Origin: Lasiosphaeria ovina
Lineage: Eukaryota; Ascomycota; Sordariomycetes; Sordariales; Lasiosphaeriaceae
Assembly (NCBI GenBank): GCA_033439765.1
Contig: JAULSN010000004.1
Span: 3,296,001-3,360,000 of the forward strand
Direction: 5' to 3'
DNA: 64,000 nt
Positions 32,421-42,597 of this stretch are shown here, one piece after another. How positions within the stretch are numbered: position 1 is the first letter of the stretch; each line of letters begins with the position of its first letter. The position numbers and the translations under genes were made by a program. The notes under the pieces are model-generated. The model had not been told where the DNA came from. It worked only from the letters and a program-made list of their open reading frames with translations, and made no database searches.

Positions 32421-33996
32421 CTCGTCTCTAAGAACGTCGGGATTCGATGGACTTATAGCTTGGAGATTAATAACTCCGGACGAAATCGGTAGGTCCTCTC
32501 TCAAGTTTTGCGTCGGGTCGGTAATCGTGCTCTGGTACATTGATTCAGCATATGAGCTTTAATATTCTTGCCAGTGACGATGTCTGGGAAAAATTCACCT
32601 TGAGGCTCTGTTCGGGTTCGCTGTCGATACCCGATTGCCGTCGTCGTCCTGCCTTAGTGCTGCGACTCCCCTCTAGGGGTGTATGGCGCTGTGTGGGCGC
32701 AGCTCTGGTTGGTATGATTGAAGGGGAGTCCAAGGGTCTACTCAAAATTAGGCGATATCCGTCGAGGGCGAAGGGAGCTTTACATACCGAGGGATCAATT
32801 CGCCACTAGGGGGCGAAAGTAAATTTAGAGTGGACCATTGCCCAGAAGCGGGTGTCAGCATGTACGGGTCTCCGCGGTTCTGCAAATGCATGTTCGACAC
32901 ATCTTGGATAAGATGGTCAATGTTCGGGTTCGTTGTGCCAAGATGTTGCTGTAACCACGCAAAGGAAAGGGCGTCCTTAGCTGTTGGGCGTTGTTTTGGG
33001 GATGCCTTCATAGTTTCCGCCATAAAAGTCCTACAGTCCGTACTTAACGAACTGTCATCTGGAAAAGGAGTCCCCTGCACGTATCGGATGAGCTCCATGG
33101 TATCCTGGAATGGCATTCGGCCGGTGCTAATGAAATGCGCGATGACTCCTATAGCCCAAATATCCACGGCCAAGGAAAATATTTTATTGCCGCGGACAGG
33201 CATATCGGATGGTGTATATAGCCCTCGGATCTCAGGGGCTAAATAAGCCTCAGTACCAACTTGCGTCCAAAGAGATGTCCCTTCAGTACGTTTGCTGATT
33301 CCAAAATCGCATATCTTAATCCACCATTTGGGGCCCTGGTGCAGTACTAGGATATTCTAAAGAGTACATATGCGTTAGTAGGTAATATGGCATTGGCGCG
33401 CTTGGCATGGGTTCCTACGCTAGGCTTCAAGTCCCGGTGCGTAAAGTTGTTTTCGTGCATATATTTGACACCTTCCAGAATCTGGACGGTAACCAAACTA
33501 GCTTCGGATTCCGGAAGCGGGCGTGCAACGCACTTTGCTAGGTCGCCAAGTGGACAGTATTCCATTGTAATGCATACGTCATCCTCGTTGTCAAACCAGC
33601 CGAATGATTCGATGAAGGAGTCTCGGTACTACGGGCACAGCGCTATTAGTAACGAGCCCTCCCAGAGATTCGGAACACTAACAGAGATCATACTCGGGGA
33701 TGAGAGAACTTGAAGACGGCCTCAAGCTCTTTAGGCCAGCTTGGCGACATGGCCTTTCTTAATTGCTTGACCGCGCGCACTTGACCAGTGCCGGACCCGG
33801 ACATGCACTCTTCCAGCCAGACAACACCGAAGCCGCCGCAACCTAGCTGCTGTTTCCGCTGCCATATTTCTTCTATGCGGCTCCGCCACTGTTCCTTGGT
33901 GGGATTCGTGATGAAACGGGTGTGAACCGTCTGATTGTTGCGAAAGGTGGTTTCGAGCTTCCAGTCGCGGACAAGCTCGGGCAGGTTCTCCTCCAT
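32079..33996 (-). CDS. Protein kinase fused to TPR repeats
   Basis: Five exons: 33694-33996, 33419-33628, 32788-33356, 32599-32737 and 32079-32531, 557 aa. Introns are 65, 62, 50 and 67 nt, all GT-AG, and every junction keeps frame. The Ser/Thr kinase domain (about residues 45-310) has an intact glycine loop GCGGFG (52-57), Lys77 in AVK, HRDLKPSN (Asp167), DFG (188-190) and APE (211-213), so it should be active. A Pro/Arg-rich linker of about 90 residues leads to three 42-residue TPRs of kinesin-light-chain type (DEDPDTLRS...EQGRWKEAEKLF). The chain ends at a TAA inside the third repeat. Such kinase-repeat fusions occur in fungal accessory genomes next to NLR-like recognition genes; a role in non-self recognition is inference. 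Possibly truncated relative to its ancestor. Confidence 0.82.
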
Positions 33997-34969
33997 CCTT
34001 TGTGGAGCTAGCTAACTTCGGGCTAGGGGCGGGGCAGCGGGCAGGGAGAGGGGGGGGAAGGGAGTGGAGATCTTGTCGGGCAGGGAGAGGGGGAGGGGGG
34101 GGGAGTGGAGATCTTGTCGGGCAAGAGGCGATTTTAGTGCGCCGTAGAATGCAAAACGACTCTCTACACGTGTATACCGTGTTGGTAGTTATCCCTTAGC
34201 CAAAAGCTTTGTGATCCCACCTGCACGAGATGGACGATAAAGACAGTCTGGCGCTTGTGTTGTGAGAGAGCCTGACCAGAGCCTTCCCAGTAGCCGCTTT
34301 GCGCACAGTTCAAGCATTGTCCAAAGCTACAACCAAAAGTGGGGATCATTCATGGTGGTTTCGGCAGAATATCGGCAGAGCTTGCGGCGGCCCCAGCTCT
34401 TACGGGGACGATACACCGCTGGATCAAACTGCAGCAAAAAGCGCGATTTGTTCACGTTGCTAGATACGCGAGGGGGTCGCTCATCAAGCCAGAACTGGAT
34501 CATACCGTCCTCGGCTGGCTCGGCATTTTGGAGCACGAACTGAAGGTAAACGGGTGACATCTGCTGGGTTCTGTTTCCCCGCCATGGCGGCGCCCAAGGC
34601 ATGTCTGCGATCCCTTACAATTCCATACTGTTAACAGCATGGGCACCGGCGTCCGCGTATCCGGCTAGGACGTCTCTTCTTCCATCGAAATCCTAATTTC
34701 CCACTCGCATTATTTTATGAGTATGTATATACTATAGATATCTTGTGCGTAAACCCTCATCTATACTTCCGTAAATCCGCCGTGAACCGCCTCCCTTTTT
34801 CCTGGCGGGTTGCACGTATGCTACGCTAGAGCCACGCAAACCGAGCCACATGATAGAAAGCCAACGCTAAACATATGAAAAGATCAAAACATTCAAATTG
34901 CAAAGCCCAGCCTGGGTATCTCTTTTTATCCCCGTCCCTTTTCACTCCCTCATATTTCTCGAGTCTCTC
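33997..34969. other. Intergenic upstream of kinase-TPR gene
   Basis: Contains the G-rich tandem duplication at 34039-34120. A minus-strand open frame from 34602 to 34327 (MPWAPPWRGN...VYLQFVLQNAEPAEDGMIQFWLDERPP) looks protein-like but is short, has no recognised domain and has no clear splice link to the kinase; it could be a relic or an unresolved upstream exon. Confidence 0.45.
34039..34120. repeat. G-rich tandem duplication
   Basis: Two direct copies of about 40 bp (GGGCAGGGAGAGGGGG..., ending GAGTGGAGATCTTGTC) lie 40-120 bp upstream of the kinase-TPR start codon. The plus strand carries several G-runs suited to a G-quadruplex. Confidence 0.8.
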
Positions 34970-36124
34970 CTACTTCTTGGGTGCTTCAAACTTCTTGGGG
35001 TCCATGTTCAGCTTGCACAGCCGCACGACGCAGCCGCTGAGCTGAAGCAGCGTCTGCACGCCCTCGAGAATCTTCATGTGAGTAAATCCAATCTCCTTGA
35101 TGAACTCGAGCTTGGAGTGCTCGCTGAGGGTGGGGATGGTCTTGGTGACGCGGAACATGGTGGAAATAATGTCGTGGCTCGAGTAGCCAAGGTCCCAGAG
35201 CTCGCGCAGGGCGTCGAGGGCGGCGTCGACGTTGCCCTCGTAGCAGGCCTTGAGCATGGCCTGCACCTTGATGGGATGGGGCGAGTCGACCACCTTGAAG
35301 ACGTTGTCGCCCGACACGAAGCCGAAGCCGGCAAAGGTCGACTGCAGGTTGTTGATGGCCTGGCGCATGTCGCCCTCGGCGCTGAACACGAGCGCGGCCA
35401 GCCCGTCGTCGCTGTACTCGACGCGCTCGGCCTCGATGATCTGCAGCAGCCGCTTGACCACCTGAGCGTCGGTCAGCTTGGCGTAGCGCAGGATGGCGCA
35501 GCGCGACTGCAGCGGCTCGATGATCTTGTTGGACTGGTTGCAGGCGAAGGCGAAGCGCGTCGTGTTGGAATAGATCTCCATGGTGCGCCGCAGGGCCTGC
35601 TGCGCGCCCGACGTCATGCTGTCGGCCTCGTCGAGGATCACCAGCTTGTGGCGCCCCGCCGGCAGCGTCACCTTCTTCTGCGCGAAGCCCTTGATGCGCT
35701 GCCGCACCACCTCGATGCCGCGCTCGTCGCTGGCGTTGAGCTCCAGCACCGCCTCCTTGTACGCGTCCCCGAGCAGCTGCCGCGCCAGGCACAGCACGCT
35801 CGTCGTCTTGCCGATCCCCGGCATCCCAGAGATGATGACGTGCGGCATGTTGCCGTCGCGCGCTATGATCTTGAGCCGCTCAATCGTCTCCGTGTTGCCC
35901 ACGACGTCGTCGAGGAAGACGGGTCGGTACTTCTCGACCCTGCAGCTCCCGAGTCAGCCACAGCGATAATGAAAAGAATGGCGATTGGGATGTGTGAAAT
36001 CAATCCAGCAACCAACTTACCATGGCAGCTCGTAGGTGGCATTGTCGCTCGAACTGGCCGTCAGCGCAGCCTTGGCCGCCGACGTCGACGATTCGCCTTT
36101 TGATTCGGCTCTGGCAGCTGGCAT
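34970..36124 (-). CDS. RFC4: Replication factor C small subunit (Rfc4-type, human RFC2-like)
   Basis: Two exons, 36021-36124 and 34970-35939, 357 aa, separated by an 81-nt intron (GTAAG donor, GGCTGAC branch site, CAG acceptor) that joins LP-W-VEKYRP. It is one of the AAA+ ATPase subunits of the RFC clamp loader that opens PCNA during replication and repair. Visible motifs are the RFC box VEKYRP, Walker [11 protein letters not shown], Walker B LDEADSM, sensor region [12 protein letters not shown] and SRC motif [10 protein letters not shown]. The GMPGIGKT form and the C-terminal sequence fit the Rfc4/RFC2 subunit better than Rfc2, Rfc3 or Rfc5. The Ser/Ala-rich N-terminal extension is short. 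Same strand as the acetyltransferase gene upstream, with a 464-bp gap. Confidence 0.93.
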
Positions 36125-36588
36125 TTTTTTCGCTTCAATTTATTTTCTTTTTCGCTGCGTAGATTCAGGTGTCTCGAGTCTGTTTTTGCGGGCGAAGAAG
36201 AGTTCGTGTTTCGTGGGGGTGAGGGGATGGTCGTTCGATGGAGGAGGAGGGGATGGGATGAGATCGTATCGGATCTGTGGGGTTTCGGCGCGACGCGTGT
36301 GCCAAAAGTCGCGTCTCCGATTCTAAGTGCTTTTTTCGGAAAGCTTCAGACCACACCCCAACCCTAACCCTAGGCCATCTAATTGTTGACATTGAAGGAA
36401 ACAATAGGAGAAACAGAACCTCATGTGCTAATTGTTTTGTTATCGAGGGGTTTTCCTTTTAAAAAGCATATTCTGTTCATTACGCTCCGCTGGTGCGTGT
36501 ATCCAGCACACGTATCTACGTTTTTTTTCGGTGAATCTATGCACTTTGGATCTAGTCCCCCAACCCCACCGAACCCGCCCCCTTGTCT
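36125..36588. promoter_or_regulatory. RFC4 upstream region with telomere-like motif
   Basis: Holds the RFC4 promoter and the 3' end of the acetyltransferase gene. ACCCCAACCCTAACCCTAG near 36354-36372 contains two telomere-type CCCTAA/G repeats, a candidate site for a Tbf1-like factor. No gene seen. Confidence 0.5.
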
Positions 36589-38229
36589 TTACGTGCGGTA
36601 GTCGCCGTTGATGGTGCTAGAAGTATTGTGTGTCAGTAGCCTCCAGAGTCCATATCTGTCGAGATTTACTTACATGTACTCGTGGCTGTAGTCGCATGTC
36701 CAGTAGGTCGCCTTCTTGTTGCCGGTTCCTAGTCTGACTAGGATCTCAAGGTCCTCGAGCTCGAGGATCTCGGCAGCCCTCGCCTTGGACATGGTTAGCA
36801 TTTCACAAGAAACAAGCATCACGTCTTATACAGGAAACACAAGGGCTGAGCACGTACCTCATCCACTTGCTCTGGCTCGCCGTTCACCAATAGCTTAAGC
36901 TCGGCCGTGCCGTCTGTGGGGATGAACGAGACGTTCGTCTTCTCGGGCACAATCTCGGGCACGTCGTTGACGGGCATTCCAGGCTCGGAGATCAACGAGT
37001 ATCCAGTGGCGCACAGGATACGTCCCCTATCATAATCCGTCAGTAGTTGCTTCCCATGGCCCTTGATCCTGGACTTGGCGCAGAGGGCGTAGGGTAACGT
37101 ACCAGTTCGCATCCTTGCCATATAGCGCAGTCTTGACCAGAGGCGACCGGGCAATGGTGCTGGCAATCTTCCTGGCCACATCCTCGCTCGCCGACTCGAC
37201 AACGCGGATGGTCACAAACTTGGTCGCGCCCTCGCCGTCGCGCACCACCAGCTTGGCAAGGTCGGCCGCAAAGCCCGCCAGGACGGAGCGGAAGGTGTCG
37301 TAGTCGGGCGAGTTCTCGGCGACCTCGCTGCCGCCGGCCGCGCCGTTTGCCAGGAGAGCGACCGTGTCGTTTGTCGACGTGTCGCCGTCGATAGTGATGC
37401 TGTTGAACGAGCGGTCCACGGCGTATTTGAGGGCCGAGGGCAGAGCGGCCGGGGATATGGGGGCGTCGGTGGCGATGACACCCAGCAAGGTGGCCATGTT
37501 GGGGTGGATCATGCCGGCGCCCTTGGTCATGCCGGCTATCCGATACTCGGTCGATGGCGAGGACGGCAGGGTGAAGGTGCGCGACATGAGCTTGGGGAAG
37601 GTGTCGGTGGTGCAGATGGCCTTGGCGCAGGTGAGCCAGTGCTCATGGGTCGACCCCAGGGCGCTACGTGCAGCCGGCACGTTCTTGATGATCTTGTCGA
37701 TGGGCAGCCTCTGGCCAATGACTCCAGTGCTCATGACAATGGTGGCATTGGTCTGGCCCAGGCACCTGTCGGCCTCGTGGGCCATCTTGGCGGCATCCTC
37801 CAAGCCGCCCTTGCCCGTGACGGCGTTGGCGCAGCCCGAGTTGATGATAACAGCCTTGATGCCCTGGTTTGCAGCCTTCTCCAGCAGACTCCGGCTGAAA
37901 GTCACAGGGGCGGCTTGGAACTTGTTCTTGGTGAAGACGGCGGCGGCGGCGCAAGGGCGGTCTGAGGCGATGAAGGCGAGATCGGGCTTGGTGGTGTTGG
38001 CCGGCTTGACGCCCACTATTGTGCCCGACGTACTGAAGCCGAGAGGATAGGACCCCGTCGTCGGCACGTATTTCTTCTTGGCCGCCGGAATCGAGTTGGC
38101 CGCGGGCGCAGAATAAAACCGAGCTTGCACAGGGACACGACCACGGCCAGAGCCAAGGTGGCGGGCCAATTGGGCGCGGGACTGCCTCAATTGGCCCCGG
38201 ACACAGCCATTGAAGCCCTCCATGGCCAT
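36589..38229 (-). CDS. ARG7: Mitochondrial glutamate N-acetyltransferase / ornithine acetyltransferase
   Basis: Four exons: 37103-38229, 36858-37026, 36674-36783 and 36589-36616, 477 aa. Introns are 76, 74 and 57 nt. ArgJ/Arg7 transfers the acetyl group from N-acetylornithine to glutamate, recycling acetyl in arginine biosynthesis; many enzymes also use acetyl-CoA. The first 40 residues are Arg/Gln-rich without acids up to RFYSAP, a mitochondrial presequence. The precursor self-cleaves at Ala246-Thr247 in [15 protein letters not shown], Thr247 becoming the catalytic nucleophile of the beta chain. Other family blocks are [30 protein letters not shown] and the C-terminal [19 protein letters not shown]. 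The final exon is only 28 nt and encodes the conserved end. A Cpc1-type site lies 311 bp upstream. Confidence 0.95.
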
Positions 38230-39073
38230 GACAATGCCGTCTCAGACGCAGAATATAGAAAACAAATTGAGTTTGTTACAAAAAGCAATGGCAGTACTGT
38301 AGAGTGCTAGTGACAGCTTGAGCACCGCTACAAACCCCCCAGATATCCACCTTCAATTGGCGTCGGTGTGGCGATACCGGATGTTATCGTAGTACCGTAA
38401 AGAGGAAAACGACAACTAAAAGGTCGGTTAATTTGCCGAGGGAGTCTGTATCAACTCGTTGCATTCCCAAACAAAAAGACAAAATATTGAGTTGGATAAT
38501 AGTTGGTATTATATTAATGTGTTTTCTTGATATCTTCAGTGAGTCACCTGTTTGAAGTCCTCCCCGTCGATTGAGCTCGTGCAGCGCAGGTGCAGCTCGT
38601 CATAAATCTCGTCTGGTCACGCCTGTGTCATTGCTTGCATGCATGAATGATTGCCAGGCCTGGCCGAGCTCCCAGCCACAGCACAGAAACGAGGACCCGA
38701 GCTTTTTTCACCTGCGGGCGGAGCCTTGCCCTGTGGCGGGAGCTCTCAAATGCCCCGCAACAAGCCACGTTCCTAGAGGTATTTGTTTCCGCAAATTTCT
38801 TCCGTCCTTCCTCCATCTCTTTCCGCACCAGCCCCAAAAAGAACACGAATCACAAAGGGTGCCTCGTGGGACATCATCAACCCGACGCGGCCCCGGCGGC
38901 TTCCTCCCTTCCCCTTCCCTTCTTCCCCCCACGACCATGCCTCCATGAGCTGAGCTCTTGCACTGGGAGCTTCTTTTGAGAAATCGAAGCAAACAGCGCA
39001 CCAAGCAAGCAAGCACCAACCACTCAATCCATTCCCCAATTATTGTACGGATACCCCCAGCCAACCGGCCAAG
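38230..39073. other. Divergent region between ARG7 and Derlin
   Basis: Holds both promoters. Includes the TGAGTCA site at 38540-38546 and pyrimidine-rich tracts just upstream of the Derlin start. No gene seen. Confidence 0.6.
38540..38546. promoter_or_regulatory. Cpc1/Gcn4-type site TGAGTCA
   Basis: A perfect TGASTCA palindrome 311 bp upstream of the acetyltransferase ATG. Gcn4 and its filamentous-fungal counterpart Cpc1/CpcA bind this site to induce amino-acid biosynthesis genes on starvation. Position and target fit; binding is inferred. Confidence 0.6.
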
Positions 39074-40286
39074 ATGTCGTCGCAAATCATGGACGTTTAC
39101 ATGCAGACGCCGCCAATGGCTAGGACATTGGCGACGGCCATCTTTGTTACGTCCATCTTTGCCCACTTCGGAGTTCTGCCCTACGCATGGCTTTACTTCA
39201 CCGAGGACAGACTCTTCCACCTGCCGCCTGAGATATGGCGGCTCGTCACGAGCTTCCTCCTGAGCTCTCCCCAGTTTGGCATCATCCTCGACCCGTACTT
39301 TGGTATGTTGGCTCCCCACGCCAATGCAACCACGCTGCGGCCTGGGCTGACGGGGCATTCCCCTTGACAGTATACACATACGTCAGCCACTTGGAGACAT
39401 CGAATCCAAAGTTCCCGAGGAAAGAGGATGCGCTCTGGTACCTGATTACAGTCGGCGGCATAATCATTGTAGGCATACAACTCCCATTCTGTCTTGACCC
39501 TCTTAACACCATACACCATACCCTCTACACTACACTGCACAAAATCTATTACACCTCACCATATCTGCCCGCATAGTGCATTGTCTCTCAACTATAGCGG
39601 TTCCTGGAAGTGAGGAAGAGTACCCCTGCAGGTCGGTCGGCCATTTTCGCTTTTGGTCCGAATACGACGTGTGGGCATGGTGGGATGTCTCAATGGATGG
39701 CCCGGGTGGATTGAACACGGTTTCGCCCGGGTGGTTTTTAAAGCTCCCTACATTTTTCCATCTGGGGGATCGTCTGTTTGACATTGTACCTTTCTGGGTA
39801 TTTCGGAGAACGGAACTGACAACAAAACAATAGACTGTCAACCGGCTCTTCCTCGGGAATGCGTTCTTCCTGCAGGGTCTGACAATGGCTCTTTGCTACA
39901 CGGCTACGCAAGACCAGCGAGGCGCCAAGGCGGGCTTTCTCTTCTTCACGGTTCCGGCCCAGCTGATGCCATATTGCATGCTGCTTTATTCGCTGCTCAT
40001 GAACCCCATGGCCATCCCGCTCCAGCTCAGTGGTCTATTTGCGGCACATTTGCACGACTTCCTGACGCGCATCTGGCCCGAATTTGGTGGTGGCCCGAAC
40101 CTGCTGTCGACGCCAGCCTTTGTGTCGAAGCTCGTCACAACCCCGAGGTTCTTGCAGCGCGAGTATGGCACTGCTATCCGCCCGAAGAGCTCTAACCAGC
40201 CGTCGGGCGGTGCCAGAGGAGCGTCGACTGGTTCGGTATTCCCTGACTCGTGGAAGACGAGAGGGTCTGGGCATCGTCTTGGATGA
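39074..40286 (+). CDS. DER1: Derlin, ER-associated degradation channel subunit
   Basis: Three exons: 39074-39302, 39371-39468 and 39834-40286, 259 aa. Derlins are rhomboid pseudoproteases of the ER membrane that work with the Hrd1 ligase to retrotranslocate misfolded lumenal proteins. Diagnostic features are the amphipathic start MDVYMQTPPMART, the WR motif in PPEIWRLVTSFL, DPYFVYTYVSHLE, DQRGAKAGFLFFTVPAQLMPY and the C-terminal HLHDFLTRIWPEFGGG. No catalytic Ser-His pair is seen, as expected. Intron 1 is 68 nt; intron 2 is 365 nt, long for this window, but joins III-TVNR in frame with a CTGAC branch site. The C-terminal tail is Ser/Gly-rich. Confidence 0.92.
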
Positions 40287-41058
40287 AGCGCTACGAATGA
40301 CGTGGAAAGGAGCAAGAGAACTGTATAGATGATGTACAGCCATAAATAATACCACATTGATTCATTCAACATTGACACTTGCCATTCGATCTCATGTGTA
40401 AATGTGAAGCATTCTATAGTCAGCTCGGTGAAGTATGTTTCGGCTGCCCCAGAACATGTACAAATGTCACAAGCTTCAAACCTTCTACAACATCGCCAGC
40501 AGAAACTTTAGTCACAGGAGAGGTACTGTATAGAATGAATTCGATCTTTATTGTGCCGCAGCGCGACACCAAGTACAATCCTTTAAAACTCCAAAGGGCA
40601 AGCCTGCCCACCGTCGAGCCAGGCCAGGGATGGAACCTGTCTGTACTCGGATATACCCAAAACCAATACACAGTAAAGAAAAAGGAAAATCCCAGTTTGC
40701 GCCCCGACGCCCCTTCGAATTGTCCCATTCCCAATAATAATCAGTCATCCCGTTCTCATTTGTCGTTGTCTCCGTCTCCCCATTTGCGTCCGTCAATCCA
40801 ACGATCCATTCATCTTGATAGATAGATATATATATATAACAAGTAATGTATATATGGTGGATATTTAAACCCGGCTTTCTCTCCGCTTCCACCAAGGTAT
40901 ATGATAATAATAAATAAGAAAAAAAAAGGATTTGTTTGGGGTTTAAAAGGTTAAGATGGGGAAGGAAGGGAAGAGGTACAATGGCCTTGCGTGTAGAGAT
41001 ATTGTAGATTCCCGGGAGGGAGAGAGAAAAGACAGGCGAGGGATGAGAGATGAGGGTC
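40287..41058. other. Convergent intergenic region
   Basis: 3' flanks of Derlin and of the minus-strand membrane protein gene. Contains a short GATA/TATA tract near 40820-40840. No gene seen. Confidence 0.55.
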
Positions 41059-42597
41059 TCACCCCCAAATGTCCTCCTCCTGGCGGCCGACCTCGACCTC
41101 CTCGTACTGCTGCTTCTTGCGCTCCTGGCGGCGGCGCTCGTGGCGCTCGGCGCGCTCCTGGCGGCGCTTGTCGCGGTGGGCCGACGTGGTGGTGGAGCCG
41201 GCGCGGCTGCGCGACGACTTGTTGGTGGCGGCCGTGACCGTTGACATGACCTGCGACGGCGCCTCGGAGCCCGAGTACTCGTCGTAGATCTGCTGCTGCT
41301 CGCGGTACTGCTTGGGCGCCGTCGCCTGCGGCCGGCTGATGGACATGCTGCCCTCGCCGCCGCGGTGCTGCCCGCGCACCCGCACGCTGCCGGCCACGCT
41401 GCCCACGACGCTGCCGGCAACGCTGCCGGCGCCGGCGCCGCGCGTCTTGCTTTGGCTGCGTTCGCCGCGCGTCGTGCTCACCGATGGCTTGCGCCGCGAG
41501 CTGATCATGGGCATGATCAGCGCCGGCAGGCTGTGCGTCGGCGACAGCCGCGTCTGCAGCGAGTTGCCCGACAGCGGCGGGGACAGGATGTAGCCGCCCG
41601 TCTGCTCCGAGTTCGCCGAGAGCGGCGGCGACGTCATGTAGCCGGAGAAGGGCGGCGAGGCGACGTAGCCGCCGGCGGTTGTTTCGGAGTTTGCTGAGAG
41701 CGGCGGCGAAGCCATGTAGCCGCGGGTCTGCTCAGAGTTGCCCGAGAGCGGTGGCGACGCCATGTAGCCGCCGCGGGTCTGCTCCGAGTTGCCTGAGAGG
41801 GGTGGAGAGGCGACGGGGGCGCCCCGCTGTTGGGAGAACGTTAACTTTGGAGGTTGTGTCAGATAGCGGCCGCGTTGTTGCAGCTGCTTCTGCTGGAGCC
41901 GGAGCAGCTGCTCCTGCAGACGTTGTTGGTCCTCTTCGTCTTCGGGTTCGAGTTCCATATGGCGGGAAGGGTATTGTTGCTTCTCCTTTTGGAAGTCGGG
42001 CGAGGCGACGGTACTCGGCGCCTTGGAAGAAGCCTGCTTGAGAGAAGAGGCCTGGTTGAGGTATGCCTGGACCAGCTCGTCGTCTAGCATCTCCTTGTTG
42101 GAAGAGCCGACGGCGGGCAAAGTCACCGAGTGTACGGAGGGTGCTTTAGGCAGTGGTGGCGAGAACTGGTGGTCGTACGAGGCTATCGACGGGCGAGACG
42201 ACGATGCGCCCCGGACGAGGGCTCTGGGGATGTAGGCCGGGTGGGTGGGCATGGCGGCGGCTGTCATGTCAATGGGGCTCGTGGTGGCATCGGGGGTGTG
42301 GGTAGAGACGGAGGCTCCCTCGTCCTGGTCTAGCTTGTAGTCCATGGTGTAGACGACGGGTACGCCGCTGGTGGTAAAGTTCATGTCTTCCCTCGAGATG
42401 GCCGGTCCGTTGGCGTAGTAGGCGTCCATGCGGTCAAACATGCGCTGCCGCCTCCAGTAGATGATGAAAAGGCCGGCCGCACTGAGCAAGAGAGTGCCGG
42501 CGCCGGCTGCGATGCCGGCGATGGCGCCTGTACTTAACGCATTGCTGTTTGTTGTTGTGTCATCCCGCAGGACTAGATGTGACCACGTCGGCGCCAT
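41059..42597 (-). CDS. Single-pass membrane protein with tandem repeats
   Basis: The open frame from the ATG at 42597 to the stop at 41059 gives 512 aa. A helix near residues 22-48 (STGAIAGIAAGAGTLLLSAAGLFIIYWRRQR) has positive charges after it, so most of the chain should be cytosolic. The tail carries YTMDYKLDQDEG, PTHPAYIPRALVRG, a Gln-rich coiled stretch (about 215-245), six tandem ASPPLSGNSEQTRG(G)YM-type units (about 258-350), SVAGSV repeats and a highly charged end. The 5' end is probably incomplete: a helix this close to the N-terminus with no signal sequence suggests upstream exons. A minus-strand frame at about 42650-42859 (containing NFEWCFPSCVSVN) is one candidate, but I could not resolve the splicing. 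Function unknown; perhaps a surface sensor. Confidence 0.7.
   Translation of the reverse strand: MAPTWSHLVLRDDTTTNSNALSTGAIAGIAAGAGTLLLSAAGLFIIYWRRQRMFDRMDAYYANGPAISREDMNFTTSGVPVVYTMDYKLDQDEGASVSTHTPDATTSPIDMTAAAMPTHPAYIPRALVRGASSSRPSIASYDHQFSPPLPKAPSVHSVTLPAVGSSNKEMLDDELVQAYLNQASSLKQASSKAPSTVASPDFQKEKQQYPSRHMELEPEDEEDQQRLQEQLLRLQQKQLQQRGRYLTQPPKLTFSQQRGAPVASPPLSGNSEQTRGGYMASPPLSGNSEQTRGYMASPPLSANSETTAGGYVASPPFSGYMTSPPLSANSEQTGGYILSPPLSGNSLQTRLSPTHSLPALIMPMISSRRKPSVSTTRGERSQSKTRGAGAGSVAGSVVGSVAGSVRVRGQHRGGEGSMSISRPQATAPKQYREQQQIYDEYSGSEAPSQVMSTVTAATNKSSRSRAGSTTTSAHRDKRRQERAERHERRRQERKKQQYEEVEVGRQEEDIWG
41547..41823. repeat. Coding minisatellite in membrane protein gene
   Basis: Six imperfect units of about 45-50 bp encode ASPPL/FSGNSEQTRGGYM-type peptides. 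Variants have SAN for SGN and shortened ends. Confidence 0.85.
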
